64,000 bases of DNA from Robiginitomaculum sp. (GTDB taxonomy: Bacteria; Pseudomonadota; Alphaproteobacteria; Caulobacterales; Maricaulaceae): assembly GCA_002733905.1 (NCBI GenBank), contig NVXK01000016.1, forward strand, positions 17,647 through 81,646, read 5' to 3'. Positions 56,041 through 63,999 of this stretch are shown piece after piece. The translations under genes and the position numbers were made by a program. Positions within the stretch are counted from its first letter, which is position 1; each line of letters starts with the position of its first letter. The notes beneath the pieces were generated by a model. It saw only the letters and a list, made by a program, of their open reading frames with translations. It was not told the DNA's origin and did no database searches.

Positions 56041-56366
56041 TCCTCATCTCCTAATAGGTTTTTCCAAGGATCATTGGCAAGTTGACCTTTCTCACTCTTT
56101 TTGTTGGCAATCTGTTTAAGGGTGTCGAGAGAAAGCGTATCATCTTCAAGGACTTTCTTTATAAGGCTTAGCTTGTCATTGGGGACCAATATCAATTCAC
56201 TCTTTAGCCCTGTGGCCAGAAGTGTTAGGGTCTCGAGCCTGGGGTTGCCTCTGGATTCTAAGTGCTGGTATTGTTTACGTGACATACCGATACGAAGCTT
56301 CATATCTTTTTGCTTAAGCCCTAAAGCCAATCGGCGAATTTTTAGTTGTTCAAGTATATTTTTCAT
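56037..56366 (-). CDS. hipB: HipB-like XRE antitoxin
   Basis: 'IRRLALGLKQKDMKLRIGMSRKQYQHLESRGNPRLETL' HTH; start set at MKNILEQLKIRRLALGLKQ. Confidence 0.85.
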   Translation of the reverse strand: MKNILEQLKIRRLALGLKQKDMKLRIGMSRKQYQHLESRGNPRLETLTLLATGLKSELILVPNDKLSLIKKVLEDDTLSLDTLKQIANKKSEKGQLANDPWKNLLGDEE

Positions 56367-56421
56367 AATAACCCCTATATACGACCATTTTCCTAAAAAG
56401 CAATGAATAAGGGGCTTATTA
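56366..56421. promoter_or_regulatory. Inverted-repeat operator candidate for hipBA
   Basis: TAATAACCCCTAT (56366-56378) versus ATAAGGGGCTTATTA (56407-56421), near-perfect inverted arms at the hipB start. Confidence 0.5.
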
Positions 56422-56510
56422 TAAATAAAGGAACATATGAATGGGTGTTGTAATAATGCTCTAATTTGGTCCATGATTGGAGTTTTGAGCCGTATTGAAT
56501 TTATTTTGCG

Positions 56511-56558
56511 ACACTAAAAGCTAATTGACGCACGTCACTAAAAGCTAATTGTTGCACG
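56511..56558 (+). repeat. Tandem 24-bp repeat x2 (transposon-end-like), copy 1
   Basis: ACACTAAAAGCTAATTGACGCACG / TCACTAAAAGCTAATTGTTGCACG. Confidence 0.85.
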
Positions 56559-57080
56559 GTTCTGAAATTAAACAATATAAATATATATGGTGGACAATCT
56601 AGAAATTTTAGTAGCAGGACAAGCCTGTTAACGGCGTCATGATTATTTTTGGAACGCTGATACATATGCTAACAATACCAGCTTACATGATCAAACTATG
56701 TAAAACCTGCGGGATGAATATCAGCGGAACTTAAGGCGCATTAACGATGGGGTTATATATACCCAAAAAAGTGAACAATTAAACTGAAAAAACCCCATGT
56801 TGGCAGTCTTATTAATGGAGGCTAATACCCTACGTACTTTCGTGCCCAAATCGTGGAAAAAGCACGGTGACCTTGTCGTTCAAAGTGGTGGTTCGATCAC
56901 TTATTTGGCCGATATTATGCTTCAATAACTCATTGTATTAAAGGAATTTACTTTGCTTTTCCCTAATATCTGGCCGGTTGGTTGGCCGATCTATTTGAAC
57001 CCAACATGGCATACGAGCAACTATCTATGAAAATGAACAAAGGAGACATTAACAATAGTAAAGAATAGAACAAGTTGTAT

Positions 57081-58076
57081 CTAAGAGTGGTGCCGTTCGT
57101 ACTGGAGAACTTGGGTTTCAAAGAAATGGAGCATGTCTGATTTATTATCTGTGAATGCCTTCTTACCTAATGACGGAAGCCGTGATGCAGCTTCCTTATA
57201 ATCATCCATGTCAATTTCCACTTTAATAGTGGGATCAACTCTTAAAACATTATTTCTTCCAATTAGTAAACCTGCTTGTCCCAATGCATTATGAGATTGA
57301 AGATGAGATGCAAATCGTTGTGCATTTGCTGCCCAGTATGTCGCACCTTTATTTGCGATTTTTTCATCAAAGGTTAGAGGTGTATGACCGCAACCAATGG
57401 ACAAAACACTAATTTTATGCCTCTGAACTTGGTAACAAGCTAATGCATCTACAACAGCTGCCATAATAGGATTGTTGATAAACAAGCCTCCGTCCAAGAA
57501 AATCTCTTCACTTTCCCTATAGCCACCGAGGAAAAGAGGCGCAGCGGAAGTTTCAAGAGCAACAGATGCCATTTCCCGTGCGTGATCTTTTTTATAGTCT
57601 GGATGATGTGCAGTTTTTCGCATTACCGGTTCGCCTTCATTATATAGAGACGGGATGCATAACCGAGTATTGGCTTCGCCAAACTTTCTTTTTCCAAGTG
57701 TTTCACGGACAATACTTTCAAGAGGTCCGCGATCATGAATGGTAGAGAAGGGGGAAAGTAGAACTTTCCCTTTTTTTGGAAAAATCTCTGAACCACGATC
57801 TAAATACATTGAAAGCAAATCTCGAGCTTTTACCCCAGCGGCTAGCCCTATAGCCAAAATACCTCCAGTTGAAGTGCCCGTAATCATGTCGAAATAGGAA
57901 CTTATTGGCTTTCCATTGCATAACTCCACTTCAATTTCAGCTAATATTTGTGCAGGTAAAATACCTTTAATCCCACCACCGTCGATAGATAAAATTTTAA
58001 ATTTTTTATCCTGCGGCCAAGGCAATTGGTGACGTTGTTGTAATAAGGTTCCTGATGACCTTCTGTCGCTCTGCAT
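57081..58076 (-). CDS. capV: CBASS effector: patatin-like phospholipase CapV
   Basis: 'ILSIDGGGIKGILPAQIL', 'GTSTGGILAIGLAAG', 'DGGLFINNP'; AGGAG just upstream of ATG at 58076. Confidence 0.92.
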   Translation of the reverse strand: MQSDRRSSGTLLQQRHQLPWPQDKKFKILSIDGGGIKGILPAQILAEIEVELCNGKPISSYFDMITGTSTGGILAIGLAAGVKARDLLSMYLDRGSEIFPKKGKVLLSPFSTIHDRGPLESIVRETLGKRKFGEANTRLCIPSLYNEGEPVMRKTAHHPDYKKDHAREMASVALETSAAPLFLGGYRESEEIFLDGGLFINNPIMAAVVDALACYQVQRHKISVLSIGCGHTPLTFDEKIANKGATYWAANAQRFASHLQSHNALGQAGLLIGRNNVLRVDPTIKVEIDMDDYKEAASRLPSLGKKAFTDNKSDMLHFFETQVLQYERHHS

Positions 58077-58539
58077 ATTCTATCTCCTGATTTATTTTAT
58101 GTGTTTTACCTCCGCCATACCAAATGCCGGTGACCTGCCAAATTTCGTAAAACTGTAGCCACTCACATGCGTCTGGGATTGTTGTCTCAGAAATAAAATG
58201 ATCCCAGTTCCAATCTCCACTTCCTGGTAGGCATATGCACAGAATAGGGCGACGATCTGGTTCGTCTTGTCTTGCAGGGTACACATGAGGAAAGTGGGCT
58301 AGTTGATAATCCGTCATTTTTAGCAAAGAGGGATGCCAAAACCTCACATGTGGAATATATTGAAAAAAATCTTGTTTGTATTTTGATTGGGGTAACTCAT
58401 ACTCTATTTTGAGAAGGTAATATTTTTCTGATGGTTTTACCCAGCCTTGCCACACACCAATTTTTTCTTTTTGAACTACCATTTTAAAGTTTGGAAAGTC
58501 CCTGAGTAATCGATTGTTTTGTTCAAGGATTGATAACAT
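58006..58539 (-). CDS. CBASS E2-like ubiquitin-conjugation-type protein (E2-only, type II-short-like)
   Basis: 'HVRFWHPSLLK…HFPHVYP…RPILCICLPGSGDWNWDHFISETTIPDACEWLQFYEIWQVTGIWYGGG' prokaryotic E2 pattern between CD-NTase and CapV; Cys101/Cys103 candidates. Confidence 0.75.
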   Translation of the reverse strand: MLSILEQNNRLLRDFPNFKMVVQKEKIGVWQGWVKPSEKYYLLKIEYELPQSKYKQDFFQYIPHVRFWHPSLLKMTDYQLAHFPHVYPARQDEPDRRPILCICLPGSGDWNWDHFISETTIPDACEWLQFYEIWQVTGIWYGGGKTHKINQEIEYAERQKVIRNLITTTSPIALAAG

Positions 58540-58541
58540 TA

Positions 58542-59753
58542 TTATTGGCTTCCAAAGTTTGTTCGCTTAGGAACGGATGGGTACACATTAGGAGCCACCG
58601 ATACTGAGCCTCCAACTCCAACAATGGTCCTACCTGCGGCGCGAGCTTCACCAAGTCTTTTAGAGTAGGTTTTAATGGCATGTGTTGCAGCAGTTTCGCC
58701 AAATAACCGGACAAGGATCTCGTTTTGTTTTTCAACATCCGTAGTGCTACGCAACACGTTAATATCCATTATCAAACTATCCAAGTCTTTACGGAAAGTA
58801 GATTGATCGGAATTATTTGAAGGCCATCGATCTGTAAAACAGTCAGGGCGATATGATACATTTCTTACGTCTAGGAGTACACCTGTGCGTTCACACTGTA
58901 AAATAGTATCCCTAATATGCGTCGCAACATTCAATAGCTCTTGGCTAAGGCTAGGGGATAAAATTGGCCCCGCCTCTAATGCGAGTCCGGCTTTTATTAC
59001 GGATGGCGGCTTGCGTTTTCGCGAAGATTTATTTGAACGGTAAGAAACATCGCGCGCTCGCTTTATCAGCTGTAATGCCACTATGCGCGGAGATTTTCTA
59101 TCAAGACTTTCAAATTCTGGAAAATCCTCAGTTTCAGCTTTTGCCAATAAAGCCAGACGATGGCTGCCAAAACGTTCCATGAAGATATCGTTTGTACCAA
59201 CTCGGGATTTAAAGTGTTTTGTAAACCCCTTTGGATTAACATCCTTATGGTAAGATTCTCGGGTTTCTTTTTTCCAGTGGAAGAGTTGGGATACGCGTTC
59301 AGTAAGGATGTTTGCTCGTCGAACTACTGGCATAACGTCTAGTGTGTGACCATCCGCATAAGTTATAGTTATGCAACGTGAGTTTCGCTTTACCATTTTA
59401 TGGTAACGTGACCCAGGTCCGCGATCTAGCGAACGTTCAAGAATTGTTAGCACCCATTCAGGATCAGAATTTTCAGGTAAATCAAGTTCAATAACTACAT
59501 CAATATCATGCTTATGGGCTTTAATTTTTCCCAAAATTGGAGCGCCTATACCAAAGGAACCAGATGGGTAAATGATTATCACTTTACCCTCTAAGAGTGA
59601 TCCTGAGCCATCTACATAAGAGGAAACCGCTTCGTAGTTTTGTGTTGCTTCCTTATAATCAGAAGGCGTGAGCTGTATTTTAAATGCTACGTCCATCAAT
59701 AACTGGTCTGCAATACTTGCATAAGTCGAGAAGTCGAAATTTTCAAAGCCCAT
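58542..59753 (-). CDS. CBASS CD-NTase (cyclic oligonucleotide synthase)
   Basis: 'YPSGSFGIGAPI…KHDIDVVIELDLP…LDVMPVVRR' nucleotidyltransferase active site; operon context. Confidence 0.9.
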   Translation of the reverse strand: MGFENFDFSTYASIADQLLMDVAFKIQLTPSDYKEATQNYEAVSSYVDGSGSLLEGKVIIIYPSGSFGIGAPILGKIKAHKHDIDVVIELDLPENSDPEWVLTILERSLDRGPGSRYHKMVKRNSRCITITYADGHTLDVMPVVRRANILTERVSQLFHWKKETRESYHKDVNPKGFTKHFKSRVGTNDIFMERFGSHRLALLAKAETEDFPEFESLDRKSPRIVALQLIKRARDVSYRSNKSSRKRKPPSVIKAGLALEAGPILSPSLSQELLNVATHIRDTILQCERTGVLLDVRNVSYRPDCFTDRWPSNNSDQSTFRKDLDSLIMDINVLRSTTDVEKQNEILVRLFGETAATHAIKTYSKRLGEARAAGRTIVGVGGSVSVAPNVYPSVPKRTNFGSQ

Positions 59754-59881
59754 GTGGCTCTCCTTTATATGTATGCCCTTGCTTACATGCTATTATCCTG
59801 ACGCTTTGGAGTTTTACCGCTCCAACGCCTTGTCTGTTAAAAGCAAATGATAAGAGTTAGTAACTCGACTCACATTTCTTA

Positions 59882-59897
59882 CATACGAAAACGTATG
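59882..59897. promoter_or_regulatory. CapH-type operator candidate 1
   Basis: CATACGaaaaCGTATG inverted repeat in the divergent promoter region. Confidence 0.6.
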
Positions 59898-59920
59898 CTG
59901 TGTAACATACAACACAGCCC

Positions 59921-59950
59921 TTGCTATCTGTCAACCCCTCGTGGTACGAT
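59921..59950 (+). promoter_or_regulatory. Candidate sigma70-like promoter of capH
   Basis: TTGCTA-18 bp-TACGAT; the -10 overlaps operator 2. Confidence 0.35.
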
Positions 59951-59956
59951 TTCGTA
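59945..59956. promoter_or_regulatory. CapH-type operator candidate 2
   Basis: TACGAttTCGTA; with operator 1 defines ATACGAAAWCGTA. Confidence 0.6.
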
Positions 59957-60003
59957 TATGAGTAATTTTATTCTAATAAATGAGTATTGAAGGGGATATC
60001 TAT

Positions 60004-60333
60004 ATGTCATTTGCGGTTAGGTTAAAAAAATATCGAGTAGCTCAAAAGCTATCATTGCAAAGTTTAGCGGATTTAGTGGAGGTTTCAAAAGCTCACATTT
60101 GGGATCTAGAAACAGAAAGGGCGAAAAACCCATCATTGGAAGTGCTAAAAAAACTATCTACACATTTAAAAATACCAATTGCTACATTAATTGGAGAGAA
60201 TCCAGAAAAAGCAGAAGGTATTGCTCAATCAGAGTCTGTAGTTATGTATCGTGATCTGCAAGGGCTGAATGAACAAGATCGAGAAACTATAAAAATAATG
60301 ATGGAGCGGCTCAAAAAACGAACAGATATTTAA
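60004..60333 (+). CDS. capH: XRE-family HTH regulator, CapH-like
   Basis: 'MSFAVRLKKYRVAQKLSLQSLADLVEVSKAHIWDLETERAKNPSLEVLKKLSTHLKIPI'; AAGGGG upstream of ATG 60004. Confidence 0.75.
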   Translation: MSFAVRLKKYRVAQKLSLQSLADLVEVSKAHIWDLETERAKNPSLEVLKKLSTHLKIPIATLIGENPEKAEGIAQSESVVMYRDLQGLNEQDRETIKIMMERLKKRTDI

Positions 60334-60338
60334 CCGAT

Positions 60339-61241
60339 ATGACTTTATCGATTTCCAGAATGGACTTGGACGGTAACTGTTCACCAATAGCTTTGGTAAC
60401 AAAAATTCTAAAACTTGAACCAAACTTAAAAATCCCTATTCCAATTGAAGAGTTAGCATACAAACTAGACATCAACTCAATTCAGGAACTTACTACTGCT
60501 GGATACGAAGGGGGATTAGTTACTGATGAAGCCCGTAGCTCTGGTGATATTTTAATTAAAAAAGGAATGTATCATCAACGCCGCCGTTTTACTATTGGGC
60601 ACGAGCTGGCTCATTTCCTGATTTCGTATCATAAACCTTCAGCCCCTAATGGTTTTTTGTGTGACAAGACTGCGATGAACAACTGGGACCTTAAGGAACA
60701 AATTAAGGCGAGAAAAATGGAAGCACAAGCAAATCAGTTTGCCTCTCTTATTCTTATACCTCCACCACAATTGAGAAAAATTTTAAATCGAGACCGTTTC
60801 ACTTACCTTGATAGAATGTTTGAAATTCATGAGTTTTTTGATGTAAGTAAAGAAGCCGCTGCTCGATCATTTGTAGAATACAACCCTGAATGCGTATCAA
60901 TTCTAATTTGTAAAGACGGAAAATTATTGCGGAAATATAGTAAAAGAGATTTTCCGTGGATAAAATTGAATAAAGGCCAAGCTATCCCTGATATATCAGC
61001 ATTGTATACTCATCCTGTAACAACTGATAAAACCAGCTCTCTTCAGGAGACAATGGCTAAAGAATGGATTGATGTAAAATTTGGAAGCCGTACACCAAAA
61101 ATGTATGAACAAGTGGTGCATCAAAATTATGGGTATTCCATGATTATGCTGAAAACAATTGCCTTTGCTGACATGGATTACGATCCAGAAGAAAACCTGA
61201 CTTCAAAGCAGAGACTCGCGAAACGAGCACAAAATAGGTAA
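60339..61241 (+). CDS. capP: ImmA/IrrE-type zinc metallopeptidase, CapP-like
   Basis: 'RRRFTIGHELAHFLISYH' (HExxH) and 'MEAQANQFASLILIPP' ligand region; directly downstream of the XRE gene. Confidence 0.78.
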   Translation: MTLSISRMDLDGNCSPIALVTKILKLEPNLKIPIPIEELAYKLDINSIQELTTAGYEGGLVTDEARSSGDILIKKGMYHQRRRFTIGHELAHFLISYHKPSAPNGFLCDKTAMNNWDLKEQIKARKMEAQANQFASLILIPPPQLRKILNRDRFTYLDRMFEIHEFFDVSKEAAARSFVEYNPECVSILICKDGKLLRKYSKRDFPWIKLNKGQAIPDISALYTHPVTTDKTSSLQETMAKEWIDVKFGSRTPKMYEQVVHQNYGYSMIMLKTIAFADMDYDPEENLTSKQRLAKRAQNR

Positions 61242-61346
61242 CGTTACATTGGATACTCACATGGTAAACCAAGTTTGACCTTATCGATAGACTTTAACAA
61301 AACCTTGTCGAAAATGAGCGGTTTCAACCCGTGTTAATTTTTTGCG

Positions 61347-61394
61347 ACACTAAAAGCTAAAAACCGCACAACACTAAAAGCTAATTTTTGCACA
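61347..61394 (+). repeat. Tandem 24-bp repeat x2 (transposon-end-like), copy 2
   Basis: ACACTAAAAGCTAAAAACCGCACA / ACACTAAAAGCTAATTTTTGCACA, ~250 bp upstream of the tniA-like gene. Confidence 0.85.
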
Positions 61395-61571
61395 TAAATA
61401 AAATCAGAAAATGCATTCTAGTTTTTAGCAATACATATTTTTTAGAAATAATTGTTGGCTTCAACATTTGGATTTATTGTATATCTATATTGATAAGGTA
61501 AAGTTTAACTCGACCAAACAGTAAGGCATTAATGAATCAAACTCGCTGATACATAGTGGTATTTAGTCACC

Positions 61572-61597
61572 ATGTTTACTAACTATTAAGTAAACAT
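61572..61597. promoter_or_regulatory. Palindromic operator candidate upstream of tniA
   Basis: ATGTTTACT-aactatta-AGTAAACAT, perfect 9-bp arms. Confidence 0.5.
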
Positions 61598-61641
61598 CTT
61601 CTTTTTCAGAGTTTTCATATTATGCGGATAGTCAACCGATT

Positions 61642-63285
61642 ATGACTATTGACGTAAATGACATTCAAGATGTTCCCACAGAAAACTGGACAGTGGCTCA
61701 AGAATGGGCCCGTCATCTTTGGCCATTATTGAATTACAATTCCATCCCATACTACATAGTGGAGGATGTTTGCTTTCATATGGAATGCAGTAGGGCGACT
61801 TTTTTTCGTAAACTTGCAAAATTCAAAAAACACCAAACCGCCAGTAGCTTGTTGCCCAATACGCGTGGCATTAAAAAAGAAGATACAAAAATTGATCCAA
61901 ATATCGAGCAGGTCATAACCGATAATATTAGGAAGTATTTTTTGAAGCGTCCCAAGCAAACTATCCAATATGTATGGGAGGCAACCGTAATGGATTGCCA
62001 TACGCGCGAATTATGCCCCCCAGGATATTCTACTGTACTCAGAAGGAGCAAACTTATTTCACGAAAGGATAGACTTATGGCGCACAACGGTTCGAGGGCC
62101 TACAGATCGAAAAACTCATCTGCGCGGGGATCTTTGGAGGCCGATTATCCACTTCAAAAAGTGCAAATTGATCATACAAAAGCTGATATCATAATTGTTG
62201 ATACTGTATCTAGAGAGCCTATAGGTAGGCCAATATTTACGGTAGCGATTGATATCTACAGTCGTATGATTTTGGGGTTCCATCTTGATATCATTGGGCC
62301 AAGCTCTTGGAACGTTTCCGAAGTACTAACCCAATTAGTTTTCAAAAAAGATGAATGGCTTAACTTTCGAAACATTCCACATGAATGGCCATCCTACGGA
62401 ATTCCAGAGTGTCTAATGCTCGACAATGGAAAAGATTTTCGCTCAAAGGCTATGACTATAGGGGCAGGGGAATATGGTATTCAGTTAGACTACCGGCCTC
62501 CCGGAAAAGCTCATTTTGGCGGGCATGTTGAACGCGTCATTGGTACATTTATGAAAAGGTTACAGTCAGTACCTGGCACAACATTTTCAAATATAGCTAA
62601 TAAAGGAGATTACGACAGTGCGGGTAAAGCAGTTATGACGCTTGCCGAGTTAGAGATGCTATTTTCCGAGTTTATATTGGGACGGTATCATAACCGTCGC
62701 CATAGATCCCTAAATGCTACACCGTTAGAAAAGTGGAACGAAGCCCTTGAAAACGGATTTTCCCCGCGACTATGTCATCAAAACCCACTTAAGTTTAAAA
62801 TAGATTTCTTAAAGTCAGAGAGCAGGGTTGTATCCCGAGAAGGTATTGAGTTTAAAACCAAAAAATACTGGAGTGATATCACTCAATCCTTGTATGACAA
62901 TGGCACAAAACGAGTTCAAGTATTTCCGTTCCATAGTGATATTTCTAAGGTTCTCATAAGGGAAACCTCGGGGCAGATACATATTGTACATTCAAAAAAC
63001 GTACGCACACCTCATATTAGCTGGTCAGAGTTTAATGAGGCTAAGAAATTATCAAAGCGGTTCTCTGGATTGTCGGCAGAACAGATTTCAGATCAAATTT
63101 CACGAGAGCGAAAACTTATTAAGAAAAGTCAAAAACTGACCAATGCTCAACGCAGGCAGAATGAAATTGATCGTTCACAATCGGCTCATCCAATACGCAA
63201 AGCTGGAGGCGGGGAGCACAAGCCAAAGAATAAAAAAGTATCTGTTGATTTCAAATTTCAACGGCTGAATGTGATTGGGGACTAA
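61642..63285 (+). CDS. tniA: TniA/TnsB-like DDE transposase (Mu/rve type)
   Basis: 'VQIDHTKADIIIVD' (D), 'ECLMLDNGKDFRS' (D), 'GGHVERVIGTFMKRLQ' (E), 'YHNRRHRSLNATPLEKW'; Mu-type C-terminal region. Confidence 0.9.
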   Translation: MTIDVNDIQDVPTENWTVAQEWARHLWPLLNYNSIPYYIVEDVCFHMECSRATFFRKLAKFKKHQTASSLLPNTRGIKKEDTKIDPNIEQVITDNIRKYFLKRPKQTIQYVWEATVMDCHTRELCPPGYSTVLRRSKLISRKDRLMAHNGSRAYRSKNSSARGSLEADYPLQKVQIDHTKADIIIVDTVSREPIGRPIFTVAIDIYSRMILGFHLDIIGPSSWNVSEVLTQLVFKKDEWLNFRNIPHEWPSYGIPECLMLDNGKDFRSKAMTIGAGEYGIQLDYRPPGKAHFGGHVERVIGTFMKRLQSVPGTTFSNIANKGDYDSAGKAVMTLAELEMLFSEFILGRYHNRRHRSLNATPLEKWNEALENGFSPRLCHQNPLKFKIDFLKSESRVVSREGIEFKTKKYWSDITQSLYDNGTKRVQVFPFHSDISKVLIRETSGQIHIVHSKNVRTPHISWSEFNEAKKLSKRFSGLSAEQISDQISRERKLIKKSQKLTNAQRRQNEIDRSQSAHPIRKAGGGEHKPKNKKVSVDFKFQRLNVIGD

Positions 63286-63286
63286 A

Positions 63287-63967
63287 ATGGGTGAAATTGT
63301 ATTTAGCGAATATTTTGAAGATCGTTTTGTTGTGCACGCAAAGGCAAGTGATATTTTGCGTGAAATGGAACATATATTAAGACTGTCAAAACTCAATAAA
63401 AGACCGAAAAACTTACTGATTACTGCCGATGCGGGTTGCGGAAAAACGGCTGTTGCTGACACTTTCATAAAATCAGCTAGAGCAAACTTGGATGATACAA
63501 ACTCTCCTACAACAGCTCAAATAGTCGGGATGCAGATGCCTGCTATGCCAACCGAGAGTGACATTATGCTGGAGTTACTTTCAAAAATGGGTGTAGATTT
63601 TGTTGGGAAAAAATCTCAAGCACACCTTCTATCCGTATTGCGAAACATCAGTGGTGCGGCAGGACTAAAGCTTATCGTGATTGATGAGTTTCATAATCTC
63701 ATGGCAACATCAAAAATGAAAATTTTATCATCTTTGAATTTTTTGAAATGGATAGGAAATGAACTCAAAGTCCCAATAATTGCATTGGGTACAAATAGCT
63801 GTCAGTTATTATTACCATACGACAATCAGTTTAGTGAGCGTTACAAACAAGCATTTTTACCAGTGTGGAGTGATGGGGATGACTTTAGGAACTTTATATT
63901 TTGTCAACGGCGGAGTAAAATCAGTCCACGTGGCGGCGTAAAAGTCTACCAATGTAGCTACGCTTAA
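63287..63967 (+). pseudogene. tniB: TniB-like AAA+ ATPase, C-terminus apparently interrupted
   Basis: 'NLLITADAGCGKTAVADTF' Walker A, 'LKLIVIDEFHNLM' Walker B; frame after 'FRNFIF' runs into repeat sequence and stops. Confidence 0.75.
63902..63954. mobile_element. Putative IS21-family terminus (end only)
   Basis: Starts TGTCAACGGCGG; two 23-bp near-repeats GGCGGAGTAAAATCAGTCCACGT / GGCGGCGTAAAAGTCTACCAATG like IS21 multiple terminal repeats. Confidence 0.5.
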
Positions 63968-63977
63968 ATAATATAAC

Positions 63978-63999
63978 AAAGGGGCCAATTGGCCCCTTT
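63978..63999. terminator. Perfect palindrome, probable bidirectional terminator
   Basis: AAAGGGGCCAATTGGCCCCTTT. Confidence 0.5.

Noticed and set aside
56470-56510. Extended homology to the left of the tandem 24-bp repeats, giving an exact terminus (e.g. TGTCG at 61306)
   Set aside because: Ungapped comparison with 61306-61346 is weak and needs gaps; the exact transposon terminus was left undefined.
60339-61241. Cap3-type JAB deconjugase of type II CBASS
   Set aside because: The motif is HELAH with a downstream EAQANQFA ligand region (ImmA/IrrE type), not a JAMM signature, and the gene follows an XRE regulator.
56511-61394. Simple terminal inverted repeats of one transposon enclosing CBASS
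   Set aside because: The two copies are in direct, not inverted, orientation, so they cannot be the two ends of one standard element.
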